A stretch of DNA of 64,000 nt from Rotaria sordida (Eukaryota > Rotifera > Eurotatoria > Philodinida > Philodinidae). The stretch spans positions 1-64,000 of the forward strand of contig CAJNOL010001418.1 in assembly GCA_905250125.1 (NCBI GenBank), read 5' to 3'. The notes beneath the pieces were generated by a model, which did no database searches, was not told the origin of the DNA, and worked only from the letters and a program-made list of their open reading frames with translations. Made by a program: the position numbers and the translations under genes. Positions 23,835 through 35,490 of the stretch are shown one piece after another. The first letter of the stretch is position 1. Each line of letters starts with the position of its first letter.

Positions 23835-24690
23835 GTTTCATAATTTTAAGAGCTATAGGATTTTGTAGCGCGTAAAAAAATACTATCCAACCAGCAATGA
23901 TAAGAGTTGGCTTCTTCTGATTTTAGAAGAAATAATAAATCAACTATGTTATATTAAATATCAAATCAACATCATTTTTACAGTATGATCTGTAACTTTT
24001 TATCGATCCACCTTTATTTACTTCAAAAGTTCAGGTACGTGAAGTCATTACCAGATTCGACTATTTGCATCCCGAAAATGTGCTGGAACTTGTTCCAAGT
24101 AGAACTCGGCGTGCAAGCGTTTCCTTCAGCGATCGATCGAGAAACTCCTACAAAGTTAGCTAGTCTTGTTGCATCTAAAGATTCTCGAGTTGTGATTAGA
24201 ACAAGAATAGTATACTTGGACCGAGTGTTTAGACGAATCCGGCAACGAAATACTTTTCGAGATGGTTGGTCTCAATGGGAAAAAAGCGAAAACTCCAGTT
24301 TGACAGGCGATCGAGTTGAGTAATGGAAAATCTGATTGTACCATTCGATAGAGCGCGTCGAGTTCTACTTGGAACAAGTTTCTGGGTGAATTCCATGTGG
24401 AAATATAGGAATCTGATGAGAACTTCATCTATGTCAATCGTTTTAAGGTTTTATAGGCCGTGAAAAATGTTATCTAACTAGCTATAATAGAAGTTGGCTT
24501 TTTCTGATTTTAGGAGAAATAATAAATCAATTATGTTAAATTAAATATGAAATTAACATCGTTTTTTTTACAGTATGATCCTTGCCCTTTTTTGTGGCAC
24601 ACCTTGAACAATTTTAAAAGTTGTAGGATTTTGTAGCCTGTGAGAAATGCTACTTAGCCAGCTATAATAGAAAGCGAGCTTCTTCTCATT
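23835..24690. repeat. Three direct copies of a GGATTTTGTAGC / GAAGTTGGCTT unit with a satellite core between
   Basis: Units start at about 23840, 24440 and 24607. Each reads from a TTTTAA-AG-TATAGG segment to CTATAATAGAAG-TTGGCTT, and the first two end in ACAGTATGATC. Between the first two, 24083-24385 holds an inverted pair of the CCAAGTAGAACTCG satellite core. The frames at 23985-24323 and 24156-24428 run through this repeat and are not credible genes. Confidence 0.65.
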
Positions 24691-25198
24691 TTGTACATTC
24701 AAAGTTCATGTGAGAGAGTATGGTATCATCGTTATATATTCTCAGTAGGACTCTTTCATATGTTGAAGTTCTCTTAAACTCGGGCTATCGAATGAACTTC
24801 GAAGCACTTGCGATTCTGTCTATATTCATAGGCAAAAGAGGTTAGTTTCACATACATGTGTTTGAAGAAATTCTCAAACATACCTGAAGTGTACCTCAAA
24901 TCTAGTATCAAAATACTCGCTAATCAAAGTTCTTGCATCTTAGATATCAGTGTTCTTTTTTTTGAAGATTGCCGTACCGAAGGAGTTTTTGAAACGATCT
25001 CAGAGGCCCTCTAAGAGTTTTTTCAAGTTGAAAATTGCTCTCTGAAACTTTACAAACCTTTTCAGCATTTACACTGGTGACACTTCCGAATACGCTGAAA
25101 GATTTTCGGAAGTGGGTCGTTTTTTCGAAAACTTTTCTGGGTTTCCAGAAATATTGCTATCTAAACGCTCTAAGGGCTTCCAAAACTTTTCATATCTA

Positions 25199-26103
25199 CA
25201 ATACTGGCCAAAAATAGAATGAAGTTTTCTATTTAATGCACTTCATAGCAGAGTTTCATCAATGCTGTTATTTGCGACAGATAAACGTCTTTTTCATGTC
25301 GAATTCTGCTCATTTTCGACGGCTCTTCTATGAAAAAATTAATCATTCTTACAAGTCTTATACAAGTGAAAAAATCGTACAACTATGATAGCAGAGAAGG
25401 ACATAAAACTAAGAAAGTTTGATTCTCTCATTTTTTTTAGACCGAAACGAAAGCAGCTAAGACATTGATTTTAGAGATATTCATCAAGGTCTCTACCGAA
25501 CAGAATAGTTTTAAACTTATTATCAGGGGAGATACTCAAACATGTTCCCTGATCAATGTGCAACCAATTCCAATGAATCGAAAACAGGAAAAACACTTTT
25601 TTCCACAAAAGACTTGACAATCACACAAGTGGATTGTTCTGATTAGTGAAGCTAGTGAATGCCTGTTCAAAACCAAAATAGAACACTCAAAACAAGTTCC
25701 TGAACGGATCCGGACTGAAACAACTCGAATTTGGTGATAATTCTACCTATGTTGAAAATTCACTACAATAAAAATCACTTTTTTTGGTGATTTATAATGC
25801 CTGTAACCTTTTAGTGGAAAACCATAGAAAATGCGGCGACTCATCATTTTGTCCAGAAATTTGAGCTCTTTAAGATGGCATTGTCGAAAAATAGTTTCAA
25901 CAACGCCTTCTCGGACTTGAAAGATATGGTCTTTGGTTTTCTAGAAATCTTTCAATCATAATTTATTAATGAAACTCTGCTATAAAGTGCATTAAATAGA
26001 AAACTTCATTGGCTATCAGAATCACTATTTGGATTTGAACTATCTTTTTAACATTATAAAAAAAATCAAAAATAAAGTGGTCTCATATTTTTGGCTAGTA
26101 CTG
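25199..26103. mobile_element. Non-autonomous Tc1/mariner-type element, 905 bp, TA-flanked
   Basis: The ends are CAATACTGGCCAAAAATA on the left and its near reverse complement TATTTTTGGCTAGTACTG on the right, each next to TA. This is the classic Tc1-type terminus. A second matched block, GAAGTTTTCTATTTAATGCA, occurs inside both ends (about 25221 and 26003 reversed). On the right it is separated from the terminus by roughly 80 extra bases. No transposase frame remains, so it would need an enzyme supplied elsewhere. Confidence 0.8.
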
Positions 26104-26721
26104 TATTTTCAACTTAAAAAATCTGTAAAGAGAGGGTTCAGTACATCACTAGTGAAGCTGACTGGCGCTGTAACTTTTATTTTTTATTTTTTCCGTTAAA
26201 ATAAAAAATTGTATCGACAAACTTATGAATTCAAGATATCAAGTTTTTCTAGCGTACTTATGAAACACAGCGAAGATCACAAGCCTCTAACTTTTATTGC
26301 TAAACTGTAACAATTTAAAAAAAGTATGACTTTTTTTACATTTTGGCAATATTTTGAGATTTTCTCTATACATATCCATCGTTTTGCGTCGTGGAAGGTG
26401 TCAAAAGATACTGAAAAGATTTCTCTACAAGATGGATTATGTTATTAGTCGTTCAAATAACTTTTAGTAATCGATCGAGCCTCTACAATGAAGAAGGAAT
26501 TTTATCGTGCACGGTACCTATTTTACTAGGAATTTATCTTAACTGTGTTGAACTATGGCATCGGAAAGAAACGAATTCAAATTCCGAAAGACCTTGAAAT
26601 TCTGCATGTTTTAAGGTATTAGTCCCTGAACAAAACGACCTATCCAAGTATTTAGTAGGGATTGTAACTTTGATGCACTAACTGGCGAAACCATACAAAA
26701 CTGTTAGTTAACAGTTTTATA
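26104..26721. other. Gene-free DNA
   Basis: No recognizable coding segment or repeat. Confidence 0.4.
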
Positions 26722-26790
26722 TGGCGTGGATGTGGGTATTAGTCTTCTCTTCACCCACATTCACACATCCCACATCCACATTCCACCGTA
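26722..26790. repeat. TGTGGGT hairpin element, copy 3
   Basis: GGCGTGGATGTGGGTATT is followed by CTTCACCCACATTCACACAT. The arms are inverted, with a short pyrimidine-rich loop similar to copies 1 and 4. Confidence 0.5.
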
Positions 26791-27592
26791 AGTATAGAAG
26801 AATAGTTCTTTTTCCTCTTCGCATTGTTGTTCCTGATGATGGCAGGTGAAACCTGTTGAAAGCTCGAAGAAATAAATTGTGATTTTTCCTTAAAATCTAA
26901 AAACCTAACAATGTTCTTTGCAGCAGTCTTATACTCAATATTCGCGCGTTTAAACATGAATAGACTGGATTCGGTCAAGAGTCAACAGAGTCTAAGCCAT
27001 GAGCCTTACCTGTCTTCAAGGGAAAAGTTAGTCTGTTTTTTGATTGATTTTCCATTAATTAATTTATTTGGCTTTCTTGATCTTCAAAAATATTTTATCA
27101 CTGAATTTTGGTACTTGCCATGTTTGGACTTAACTCTTCTGGGAAGTTCTTTCATGTATGATGCGTTATAAGAGTTTCGAGGAAACTCATTTGAATTTCT
27201 AGAAATTGTCGTTTCAATTTTCGAAAATTTGTTTCCTTTCTAAGGAAACTAATGCAATAGATGTAGACAACGTTTCACCTGACAACAAATGAAGAGGACG
27301 CTTCACTTAAATCAGGGGGAGAGCGAAAACATACATGGGGGCGCTTTATGTGACCCATAGAGCTTCTCTAATGGAGCATTGCATCCGTTAAAGTAGTCAT
27401 GTCCATTATGTTCATTGTAGCAATCGATTTTACAATGTACATTATGACCATTATGATGATTACGACCATTACGTCAGCGTATAGGAGTCTCTACCTCTAT
27501 AATAACGTTTTCAGATAGAGTAATCTCTGCGGAAGAAAGTTTTCATCATGGTACTACCGGGAATCGTTACCATAGAGATGCAAATCCCTACT
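26791..27592. other. Gene-free DNA with ATTATGACCATTATG-type simple repeats
   Basis: An 86-codon frame at 26911-27171 (plus) shows no family motif. About 27405-27475 holds degenerate ATTATG/ACCATTA repeats. Confidence 0.35.
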
Positions 27593-27763
27593 ATTATGGA
27601 TGTGGATGTGGGTGTGGATCCAAATCTTCTCCTTATCCTCATGCACGCTCACAACCACATCCACACGCACATCCCATACCCACATGCACACAAGACCCAC
27701 ACCCACGCCAGCACACAACTCACACCACCCCCCACACACAAACATATTCACACCTACACTTGA
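27593..27763. repeat. TGTGGG/CCCACA-like patch, interstitial telomere-like
   Basis: It begins ATGTGGATGTGGGTGTGG (about 27598). It then becomes C/A-rich on the plus strand with repeated CCACACCCAC, CACATCC and CACACC words to about 27760. From memory, the reported bdelloid telomere repeat is TGTGGG, whose complement is CCCACA. The match here is degenerate, not a clean tandem array. Three overlapping open frames across it are low-complexity artefacts. Confidence 0.5.
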
Positions 27764-28770
27764 GATATCCAGTGTCCACTTTGATTTGTTGAAGCAGTAA
27801 ATAATGAAGATCTGAAGTGCCGGTATTCATAAGTTGCTATGCGAACATTTGTGGTATCAAGTGTCGACTTTGATTTGTTAATGAAACCAACAGTGAAGAT
27901 ANNNNNNNNNNCGAACACTTGTGATATCAAGTGTCGACTTTGATTTGTTAATGAAACAAACAGTGAAGATATGAAATGATTAGTTTCTTAACTGAGATTG
28001 CGAACACTTGATATATGAAAGATGGACTTTGATTTTTTAGGGTACTAACATTGATGTCGTGTGGTAACGGTTGACGAGCTGATTTTTGCGAACGCTCCAG
28101 ATATGTGGTGCGGACTTTGTTGGTTTAAGTGGCAAATACTGGAGATAACGAGTGTCCAGTTTGACTGGTTAAGGAGCGATCAGTGACGATATCAAATAGC
28201 GACTTTCATATATTATATTGGCTTCCCTGGAAGTACCCGTTGCGCCTGTGGTTGCTGAGAGGTGGGCCATGGAGGTATCCAGTGCCGACTTTGATTGCGT
28301 GAGCTATTAGCACTAATTTTGTCGAATGGCTAGTTTCATTACCTAGGTTGCAGATGCGAATTTTCATTGGTTTTATAGTACACACCAGCTTACTAGTGTG
28401 CCTGCATTGGTTGGAAGCCTAGTTGCTGTCTGGCTCGCTGCGATCAATGGAAAAAAGTAGGAAAACAGAAAGGTCGCCTGAGTTGTAGCGATCCGAGTTG
28501 GAGCTATGATTGCGAGGTTACCACTCTGGATACGCAGTTCTGGCTGTTATTCGTCGGAAGCGATAGGTAGAGGTGCCGACGACGGGCTTTGATTGGTCAG
28601 TTGTCTGATACTAGTGTTAGCGTTTGGCGAGTTTCATTCCTTATGAGGCTGGCGGTAGAGACGATTGTGGATGGGTTTTGTTGGTTTTGTTACTACTCCT
28701 AGAGATAGCCAGTATAGGGTTTCATTGGTTGCATGATAAGCACTGAGAATAGCCTTTCTGGACTTTTGTC
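27764..28770. repeat. Degenerate minisatellite with a 10-N gap inside
   Basis: The recurring core is GATATCAAGTGTCGACTTTG followed by ATTTGTTAATGAA. It occurs at about 27766, 27855, 27922, 28010, 28097, 28143 and 28268, with weaker ones beyond. Spacing is often near 45 or 88 bp. Units decay steadily to the right. The N run at 27902-27911 falls between two nearly identical units, so the true copy number may be higher. Confidence 0.75.
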
Positions 28771-29033
28771 TGCTTAAAGATGCGTGGGCAATGTGGTTAA
28801 GTAGTTTTTTCCTTATTGTATTTCGTTTTGTTTCGAGTATGTAGTAGGTGAACGTAATAGCTTGTTTGAAGTGCGTGTATCTGTTGGAAGTTTTACTGTC
28901 TTGTTGTTTTGTTTCTGATGATCCTTGTGAAGACTGTGGTTGGAATAACTTATAAGAAGATAGTATATAAAAGCCAAGTGTATCTGCTGTTATAGAGGTT
29001 TGTTTGCTCTATATGAAATTTGAATGTGTTAAA
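28771..29033. other. G/T-rich intergenic DNA, no gene seen
   Basis: The strand is G/T-rich like the minisatellite before it. No gene is recognized. Confidence 0.4.
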
Positions 29034-29325
29034 GGCTCCCTCTCAAAAGAGATACGATTTTTTCTAATATACAAGACTGAAAAATTTGCAGCTATTTAAG
29101 TTTTTTACACCCATACCCTAGTACTAGCATAGCTATTTAAGTATTTTCACAGCTATTTAAGTATTTTGATAGCTATTTAACTTCTCTATAGCGAAGTTAA
29201 ATAGCGATGGAAAATTCAAATAGCTATACCACTATTTAAATAGCTATGCAAGATTTAAATAGTTATGATTTTTTATTTAAATAGTTGAATGTTTATTTAA
29301 AAAATATCTCTTTTGAGAACCTACC
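29034..29325. mobile_element. MITE-like element with TCTCAAAAGAGATA ends and internal AGCTATTTAA repeats
   Basis: The left end GGCTCCCTCTCAAAAGAGAT and the right end ATCTCTTTTGAGAACCTACC are inverted. TTAA lies close outside both ends. The interior holds about ten copies of AGCTATTTAAGT or its reverse form, giving a symmetric AT-rich core with centre near 29195. No coding capacity. Confidence 0.65.
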
Positions 29326-32300
29326 TATGTTAACTGCTGCTGTTGATTTGTCAGAATGATAAATGTAATGGTATAGTGCATTTTGGTAGTCCATGTTTTC
29401 TTCCAAAATTGGGAAAGTGTCGTTGATTAACTTCGTGGTGTGACCATTTCAATTAGAGACATTCCAGTAGAAAATATTTTCCTGAAGTTTTCAAAATTCG
29501 GTGAAAAAGTTTTGAGGATAAGTTGGTGATCAAAGTGTTAGGTATTAGAAAATAGACTGAGGTAAACATGTGTATTTGTACAATAGTCGTATACGTTTTC
29601 CAATGGTTTAACCGTTATATTTGAAGCTTGACTGTTTATATTTATTTTCAACAATTGAATATAGTTCAAGTTGTTTAAGACTAACAATCAGGTAATTTTT
29701 TGTATTACCAAACATCGACGTTTATATCAGTTAAGACATTTTGGATGCAATTTACAGCATATTAACGAATAATAAATCCAGTGAGTGATACAATGTTGCA
29801 CTGTAGAAATTGATCTATGATATATCAACAGTCTAATATTGAATTAATATAGCATGAAATTGTATCGGATGAATATGAGTAGAAATAATTAACGGATGGG
29901 TATTTATGAAAACAAGAAAATAAATTATCATTAACAGGAATCACGTCTGTGTTGTAGACTTCGTGATGCTCACATCTTTATTAGTACGGGATACAAATTT
30001 AAAATAGATTATGACGTTCATGAAAAGATCAATTAGACGTGAAAGAAAGCGTATAATTTTCATGTATGTAGATAGGCAGAAAAGAGAGAAAGAAGAAAAG
30101 AGAAGCAATTACTTTGACTCGTTCGTGCTAGAATCATTGACATGTTGGAATTCATATAAGAGTCGAGCTATATAAGATGCCTGTTGGTCTATGTGGACTA
30201 AGCATTCCTGGTTTATTATTTCTATCAATTGAGAATTAACGAAGATAATAACCTATGTACAGTATGTAAAATAATTATTTGGACACTCTGTAATACTTGT
30301 CTTGTAAAACAAATTTCACAAAGAAGAAAAGACATTTTCTTAACTCCGATTATATCATTCGATAAATTAAAGTCTCTACTTTATTTCATACTATCTCAAA
30401 AATCTCATGATTATGTAAACCATTGGATATGAATAGTTTTCGTATTAAAAATTGTAAATATCTTAAAAAATTCAATATCTCGGTTTAGGCTTGTTACGGG
30501 CACATAATATTTTAAATTTATTATTTTGGCGGTGAGACTGGTAAATTCACTCGAATACGGTCAATCTTCTTTATGAACAATGCAAAAGATTCCATTGTTA
30601 GTGAATATAGAAGTGATAACGAATAACAGACAAACTCTGCGAACAATACGAACTTTAGAAGTATTGAAATGAGTGTCCTGTGTGATAGCCTACCGGCTTA
30701 TGCTCTTTTCCTCAAATTCTCATATTGTTTCCTAGAGTAAGTAGACTGCTTTCAAGTGATACAAAAATAAAATTACTGAATGTCAGTAATTTCTCTTTAT
30801 GACCGAACAATACTTAGGATAATCCTAGAAGTTAAGCCAGTTTAAGGATAATACTCGCTTTGAAGATTTCTTGGCCTGTTTGTTTTTTTTTGCATATATT
30901 CTCAAATTAACAGGTGAGTCAGGGTAAATCAGCCATCGTTATTTTTTCCATATTGTTGATATCAACAATGGTACAGTTCGACGCTAAACGTAGGCTAAAA
31001 TATCTCTTCTAATCTAATTAGATTAGGACATCTGTTCGGATAACAGAAGATGTGAGGTGCGAATTTCAAGCAGGACTTCTATTTCTTCATTCTGTCCATT
31101 TATATATTTTCTTACGCTGGAACCTGTTGTGACTCACATTTGGTGCTTACACATATCTCTGTCAATTTCTATCGTATCAGAACGGATTTTTTTCAAAAAC
31201 ATTCAGCATTGAATTCTCTACAAAGCCCTACAGAAAAGGTTAACACAGATACAAAAGGAAACACTTATCATAATAATACTATGAGAATATACCAATCATA
31301 ACTTTCAAAGTGTTTTCATTAATACTGGCTCGCATTTTTTGCTGGTACTGAAGTACCATGTAAAAGATTCTACGCAGAGCATTTCCTTTTCCAAGAATTA
31401 GTCCTTGTCTTCCATACTTTATTTTATTATTCTCCATATAAACGATTCGAAGTAGTACTGTTTCAGAATGCGTCTAGCCTTGCATAGTATCATTTAGTGG
31501 CATTTGCACAAACAAAAATCTTGCTTCAGGAAAAAATACTCGGATAAGTTGCCCGTATTTTTTCAAAAACTGGTAAATACGGTATAAAAAACAGCAAATA
31601 TTTTCGACAATTCATGAAAACTAACATTTATTTAACTCTATAGACTTTTAATCGAAGAGTCTTGATGCACACTCACAGAGTACAGCTTTCAAAGCTCAAG
31701 AAAAAAAGCTTGCTTCGTTGACCTCTATGGTTTGATGCTATGAAAATTCCAAGAGATATCGAGGAAAAAGTTAGGGGATCATTTACATTAGGGTACCATT
31801 ATTTTCTAGTACTATGAGTGTGCTATGGAACCATAGGAAAATTAAACTGCTTTACGTTTATGATCATCCGGCGTGACCGAAAAATGCACAGCAAAATTTT
31901 AGAGCTAGAAGTATTTCAGCGAAATCGTCCTTTTCCAGACCTGTGTGCTCATTTGCTTTTTTTAAAGAATCTCTTGTGATATTTATCTTCATCATGATGT
32001 TTTGAATAACACAAGCACCAAATGACTCTATTATCCCACTTCGTCATTATGACTTGAAAATTTTCTAGATAATCCTAGCCATAGAAGTATTTGAGAGAAA
32101 TACAATTTTTCCAAAATCTATTGGCTCGAATTCTGTTGATATCGCAAAAACAGCTATTATGTAATTAAAACTATTCGCTCTGAAAATAGTACTGTGAGCA
32201 TATTCTTTCCCAAAATCCAGTTGAAGAGAATTTCTTCCACGAAAATATCCCGAAGCATTTGTTTTCTGTAGAGTATCATATCTAATTTTTAGCAAGGTGA

Positions 32301-32430
32301 ACTCTCTTCGAATGCTAATAGGATACAATTCTGAACGATTTTTTCTACGTTGAAACTCATAAAACGTATTAACAATTCTTACTATGGACGCTTGTTAAGA
32401 AAAGTGACATTATAGTAATTGATATTTACT
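29326..32430. other. Gene-free DNA
   Basis: Open frames at 30229-30432 (plus) and 32065-32328 (minus) have no recognizable motif and no exon partners. I see no strong repeat in these 3 kb. Confidence 0.4.
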
Positions 32431-32903
32431 ATTCATATTATGCCCATATGTAGAAGACCATTAGATGAGAATAATCGCTAAAGGGTTCGTGCTCTTGTTG
32501 AGATTTGACGGAAATACTCAATTTTTAGTGGATTTTTTGCAAGGTTTTGTGGAAATGATTGATTTTAAAATGATTTTGTCGTATACAATATTGAAGAAAA
32601 AGATGCCCGTTTGTCGTCTCTTTCGACTGGTGAAAACTACAGTTCTCTAGCTCTTTCCTTTCTTGAGTTATTGTAAAAATGGTCACGACCATTATTGTTT
32701 TTAGCAGACAATAGTCATAGCAAAACCTTTATGTTGACAAAGTTTTAGACCAAAATTCAAAGATACGATTTTACTCGAAAACTAACGTCATATTAGAAAA
32801 AACCACTAAAAATTCGATATTTCCGCTAAATCTCAACAAGAGTACGAACCCTTTAGCGATTATTCTCATCTAATTGTCCTTTATACATGGGCATAATATG
32901 AAT
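32431..32903. repeat. Inverted repeat, about 108-bp arms (MITE-like)
   Basis: The left arm 32431-32540 and right arm about 32795-32903 share ATTCATATTATGCCCAT and the block GATGAGAATAATCGCTAAAG in opposite orientation. The frame at 32465-32650 simply reads through the left arm. Confidence 0.8.
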
Positions 32904-32999
32904 GTATCCTGGTTAGTAGTATTATTTAAGGATAGAAAAATTCGCTGGACACTCATAATGACAAACGTCTCCTGAAGAGAATGTAATTTCGAAAAAACT

Positions 33000-35120
33000 T
33001 ACGTTTGCTCAGTGTATTCTTGCGAGTCTTCTGTGCTGACGAGCAGAATAATGGTGTAATGAATCGAAGTTATTCTGTACAAAAAAAAAATGAAAGCATT
33101 ATATTGCTTGTATGCATATCGAAAAGAAAATTTGGCTTGTGTGCATTCATCCGTATACGTAAAATAACACGCGATCATATATTATTGAGACAGTTTGATT
33201 TTTTACCATAAAAATATTTTCATTGTTTTGCTTATCTTCTGACTCACCGCTAGAGCAGCTTAATTGACGAAGAGAAAGAATAAATCGAAGGTCGGAAAAA
33301 ATTTGCACTATACGACGGCTTAATTTGTTTTTTTTCTCATCGTTGTACAAGATAGATAAAATATTAAGGCTTCACAAGCAATAGTATGCTGCTAAATACT
33401 GTTGATCCTGTTGGAACCAAGCTTCAAACGTCCCTTCTACATATAAGAGAAGATATTGATTTTAAACGTTACTCCTGAAAGCATTTCGTGCACATGGCCA
33501 TGTTCCTCGTCAAAGATCGAGGCTCGAATGCAGTCTTGGCTTCAGTACCAATATTTGCTCTCATCCAGAATCGTTCTTAGTTTCAATATCTGTCTCGGCC
33601 ACTATTTTCATTCAAGTTCCCATCTCCGTTGCCGTATATATCCTTGTTCTGATTGCGACTTCTATTTCGACCGTGATTTTCGTTTATCTCGCAATTCAAA
33701 TCGTTATTCAGCTGCAAATACTGCTCACACTCCCAGTTGCATAGTCAGTTACATTATCGACTTCACATCTGATCCCAAGATCTGTCGGGCAGTCTGTGTG
33801 TAATGCGGGCTCTGCCCAGCCTAACTTCTCGTTCGGATTTCACTTTCTGTCTTGCATCCATTCGAAATTTTTTTGCAGACCGGTATCCGTCTTTGTTTCA
33901 GTTGCGGTTAATTACTGTCCTCAGCTTGGGCCTCGGCTGCAAACTTCACTCAGTTGGGCTCTAGAGCCGATTCGGAGGCCCATCCAGTGTTCACTTATAG
34001 TGCTTGTCTTAATTTCAGTTGGTGTCGAATTATGGACTTCAGCCTCCGTCCGAAGTTTGCCTGCTTCCTGTATTACAGCGTCGGGTTTAGTTTAAAAGTC
34101 TTGAAAGACACTCAGATTCCAGTTTCAGTCGATTCATCGGCCTCATCTTGCGTCTCAGATGAACACTTCTTCCAAATCACCGTTCAGTCTCAGTCCCAAT
34201 TGTGGTTGCACTATTGATCTCAACTTCGATCTCTGCTTCGGATAGAATTCAGAGGTCCGGTTGCAGTCCCAGCTATAGTATCGACTTTGGATGCGATCTT
34301 AGTACCCATTTCGGTGACGGATTCATGTGGTGTAAAGAGGATCCACATTCACACTCAGTAATAACCGATAAATCGAATCTAAATCATCATCGTTTTTTCA
34401 ATTTTTTGTCTATTGGTCTATAATAGGAATAAAATTGATATCTTAAACGAGTATAAACAATATGTTCAAAAATAGGGCAATAGTTTCTGTGCTTCTACTT
34501 ACACATGCCGAAAAATATGTTACTTCATTATATGCTAAAAGCTTATCCTCCACTGAAACTCGTGCTAATGCTCGGCATATTAAAATATTTAATATAGGAA
34601 ATAGTGTATTTATTTTTTCTAATTGTTTATTCCATTAGTAGTTTTTCTTTTGATTGTTTATATAACAAAACCCAAAGGAAGAACAATTAATGTTCGAGAA
34701 TATTTTCTTGAAGAGATTATTCAATTACTCAGCTTTCAACCAATCAATTCAATATCAACAATTCAAAAATAAATTAATAAAAGTCGAAGATTGCAACATG
34801 ATGATAATGATCATCATCGACGATATAAACAGTCATAATGATTATTACAAAAAACTCCATAACTCTGTGCTTATTGGTTAGGTTGACTAAAACCGCATGT
34901 CTAAAGATTGAAAATATAGTATTCTGTTAATTTTTATCAAAAAGATGTTTCACCATTTATCGATATAGTTTCAAAAGCTACACAATAAAAGAAGAATTGT
35001 GGAGCACAAAAGAAATAAGATGCCATACTGTTTGAAGTGCACATAATTCTTTAGTTTTGACTTTTCCTATTTCTTGACTTTTGTATGACATTATATAATT
35101 AGTCGACCTGTAGAAAATAT
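33000..35120 (+). repeat. Segmental direct duplication, copy A
   Basis: This aligns collinearly with 36735-38490. Shared landmarks in order: CGATCATATATTATTGAGA, AATATTAAGGCTTCACAAGC, ACATATAAGAG, CATCCAGAATCGTTC, GTTCGAGAATATTTTCTTGA and GTTTTGACTTTT. The middle (about 33470-34330) is a degenerate tandem of TCNGTNTC-type words, TTTCGATCTC-like, which keeps several frames open. The resulting Ser/Val/Ile-rich or Cys-rich frames are not credible proteins. Divergence between copies is roughly a quarter of positions by eye. Confidence 0.8.
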
Positions 35121-35490
35121 TCCGCATATTCTGTTTGATTTTCAAGCTTGTGTGAATAGTTTATATTCATTTAGGACTTTAACAAAAATAAAAGCGCATG
35201 GAAAGAGGTTTATATAAACTTCTAGAACAGTTTTTCTAATGTATGACAGATCGAAACAAATTTTAATATCTCTAAAATATCTTGCTTTACTGTATTTTGC
35301 CATTATGACCAGCTAGGAATTTATTTTTCGATCAAAAAGAGAGGATGTATTCCCTACGAAAGTAAATTTTGAATGTCTTTTAAAAAGATGTTACCTGTTA
35401 TGCAATTTATAATGAACAATGTTTTTCTTATACAAGATTAGTAATGAATTAATTGAAGTAAGAAAAATAAATTCAACATGAGCGGAGGGG
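35121..35490. other. Spacer between the duplication and the TIR element, no gene seen
   Basis: AT-rich sequence without a recognizable coding segment. Confidence 0.4.

Larger units (their letters stand above)
22977..24942. repeat. Inverted repeat with about 290-bp arms enclosing nested repeats
   Basis: The left arm (about 22977-23275) and right arm (about 24630-24942) are reverse complements with few differences. Shared landmarks are CTTTGAT-GCGAGTATTTTG, ACACATGTATGTGAAACTAA, CTATAATAG and AGCCAGCTA/TAGCTGGCTA. About 1.35 kb lies between, made of other repeats. This looks like a fold-back transposon that has collected insertions. Confidence 0.8.

Noticed and set aside
27548-27800. Three overlapping 65-71 codon frames on both strands with His/Thr/Pro-rich or Val/Trp/Gly-rich peptides
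   Set aside because: They translate the CCCACA/TGTGGG-like low-complexity patch; composition alone explains the open frames.
33456-34423. A cluster of four plus-strand frames of 73-115 codons, rich in Ser, Val and Ile
   Set aside because: They lie in a degenerate TCNGTNTC tandem tract that recurs at 37.2-37.9 kb with different frames open; no family motif.
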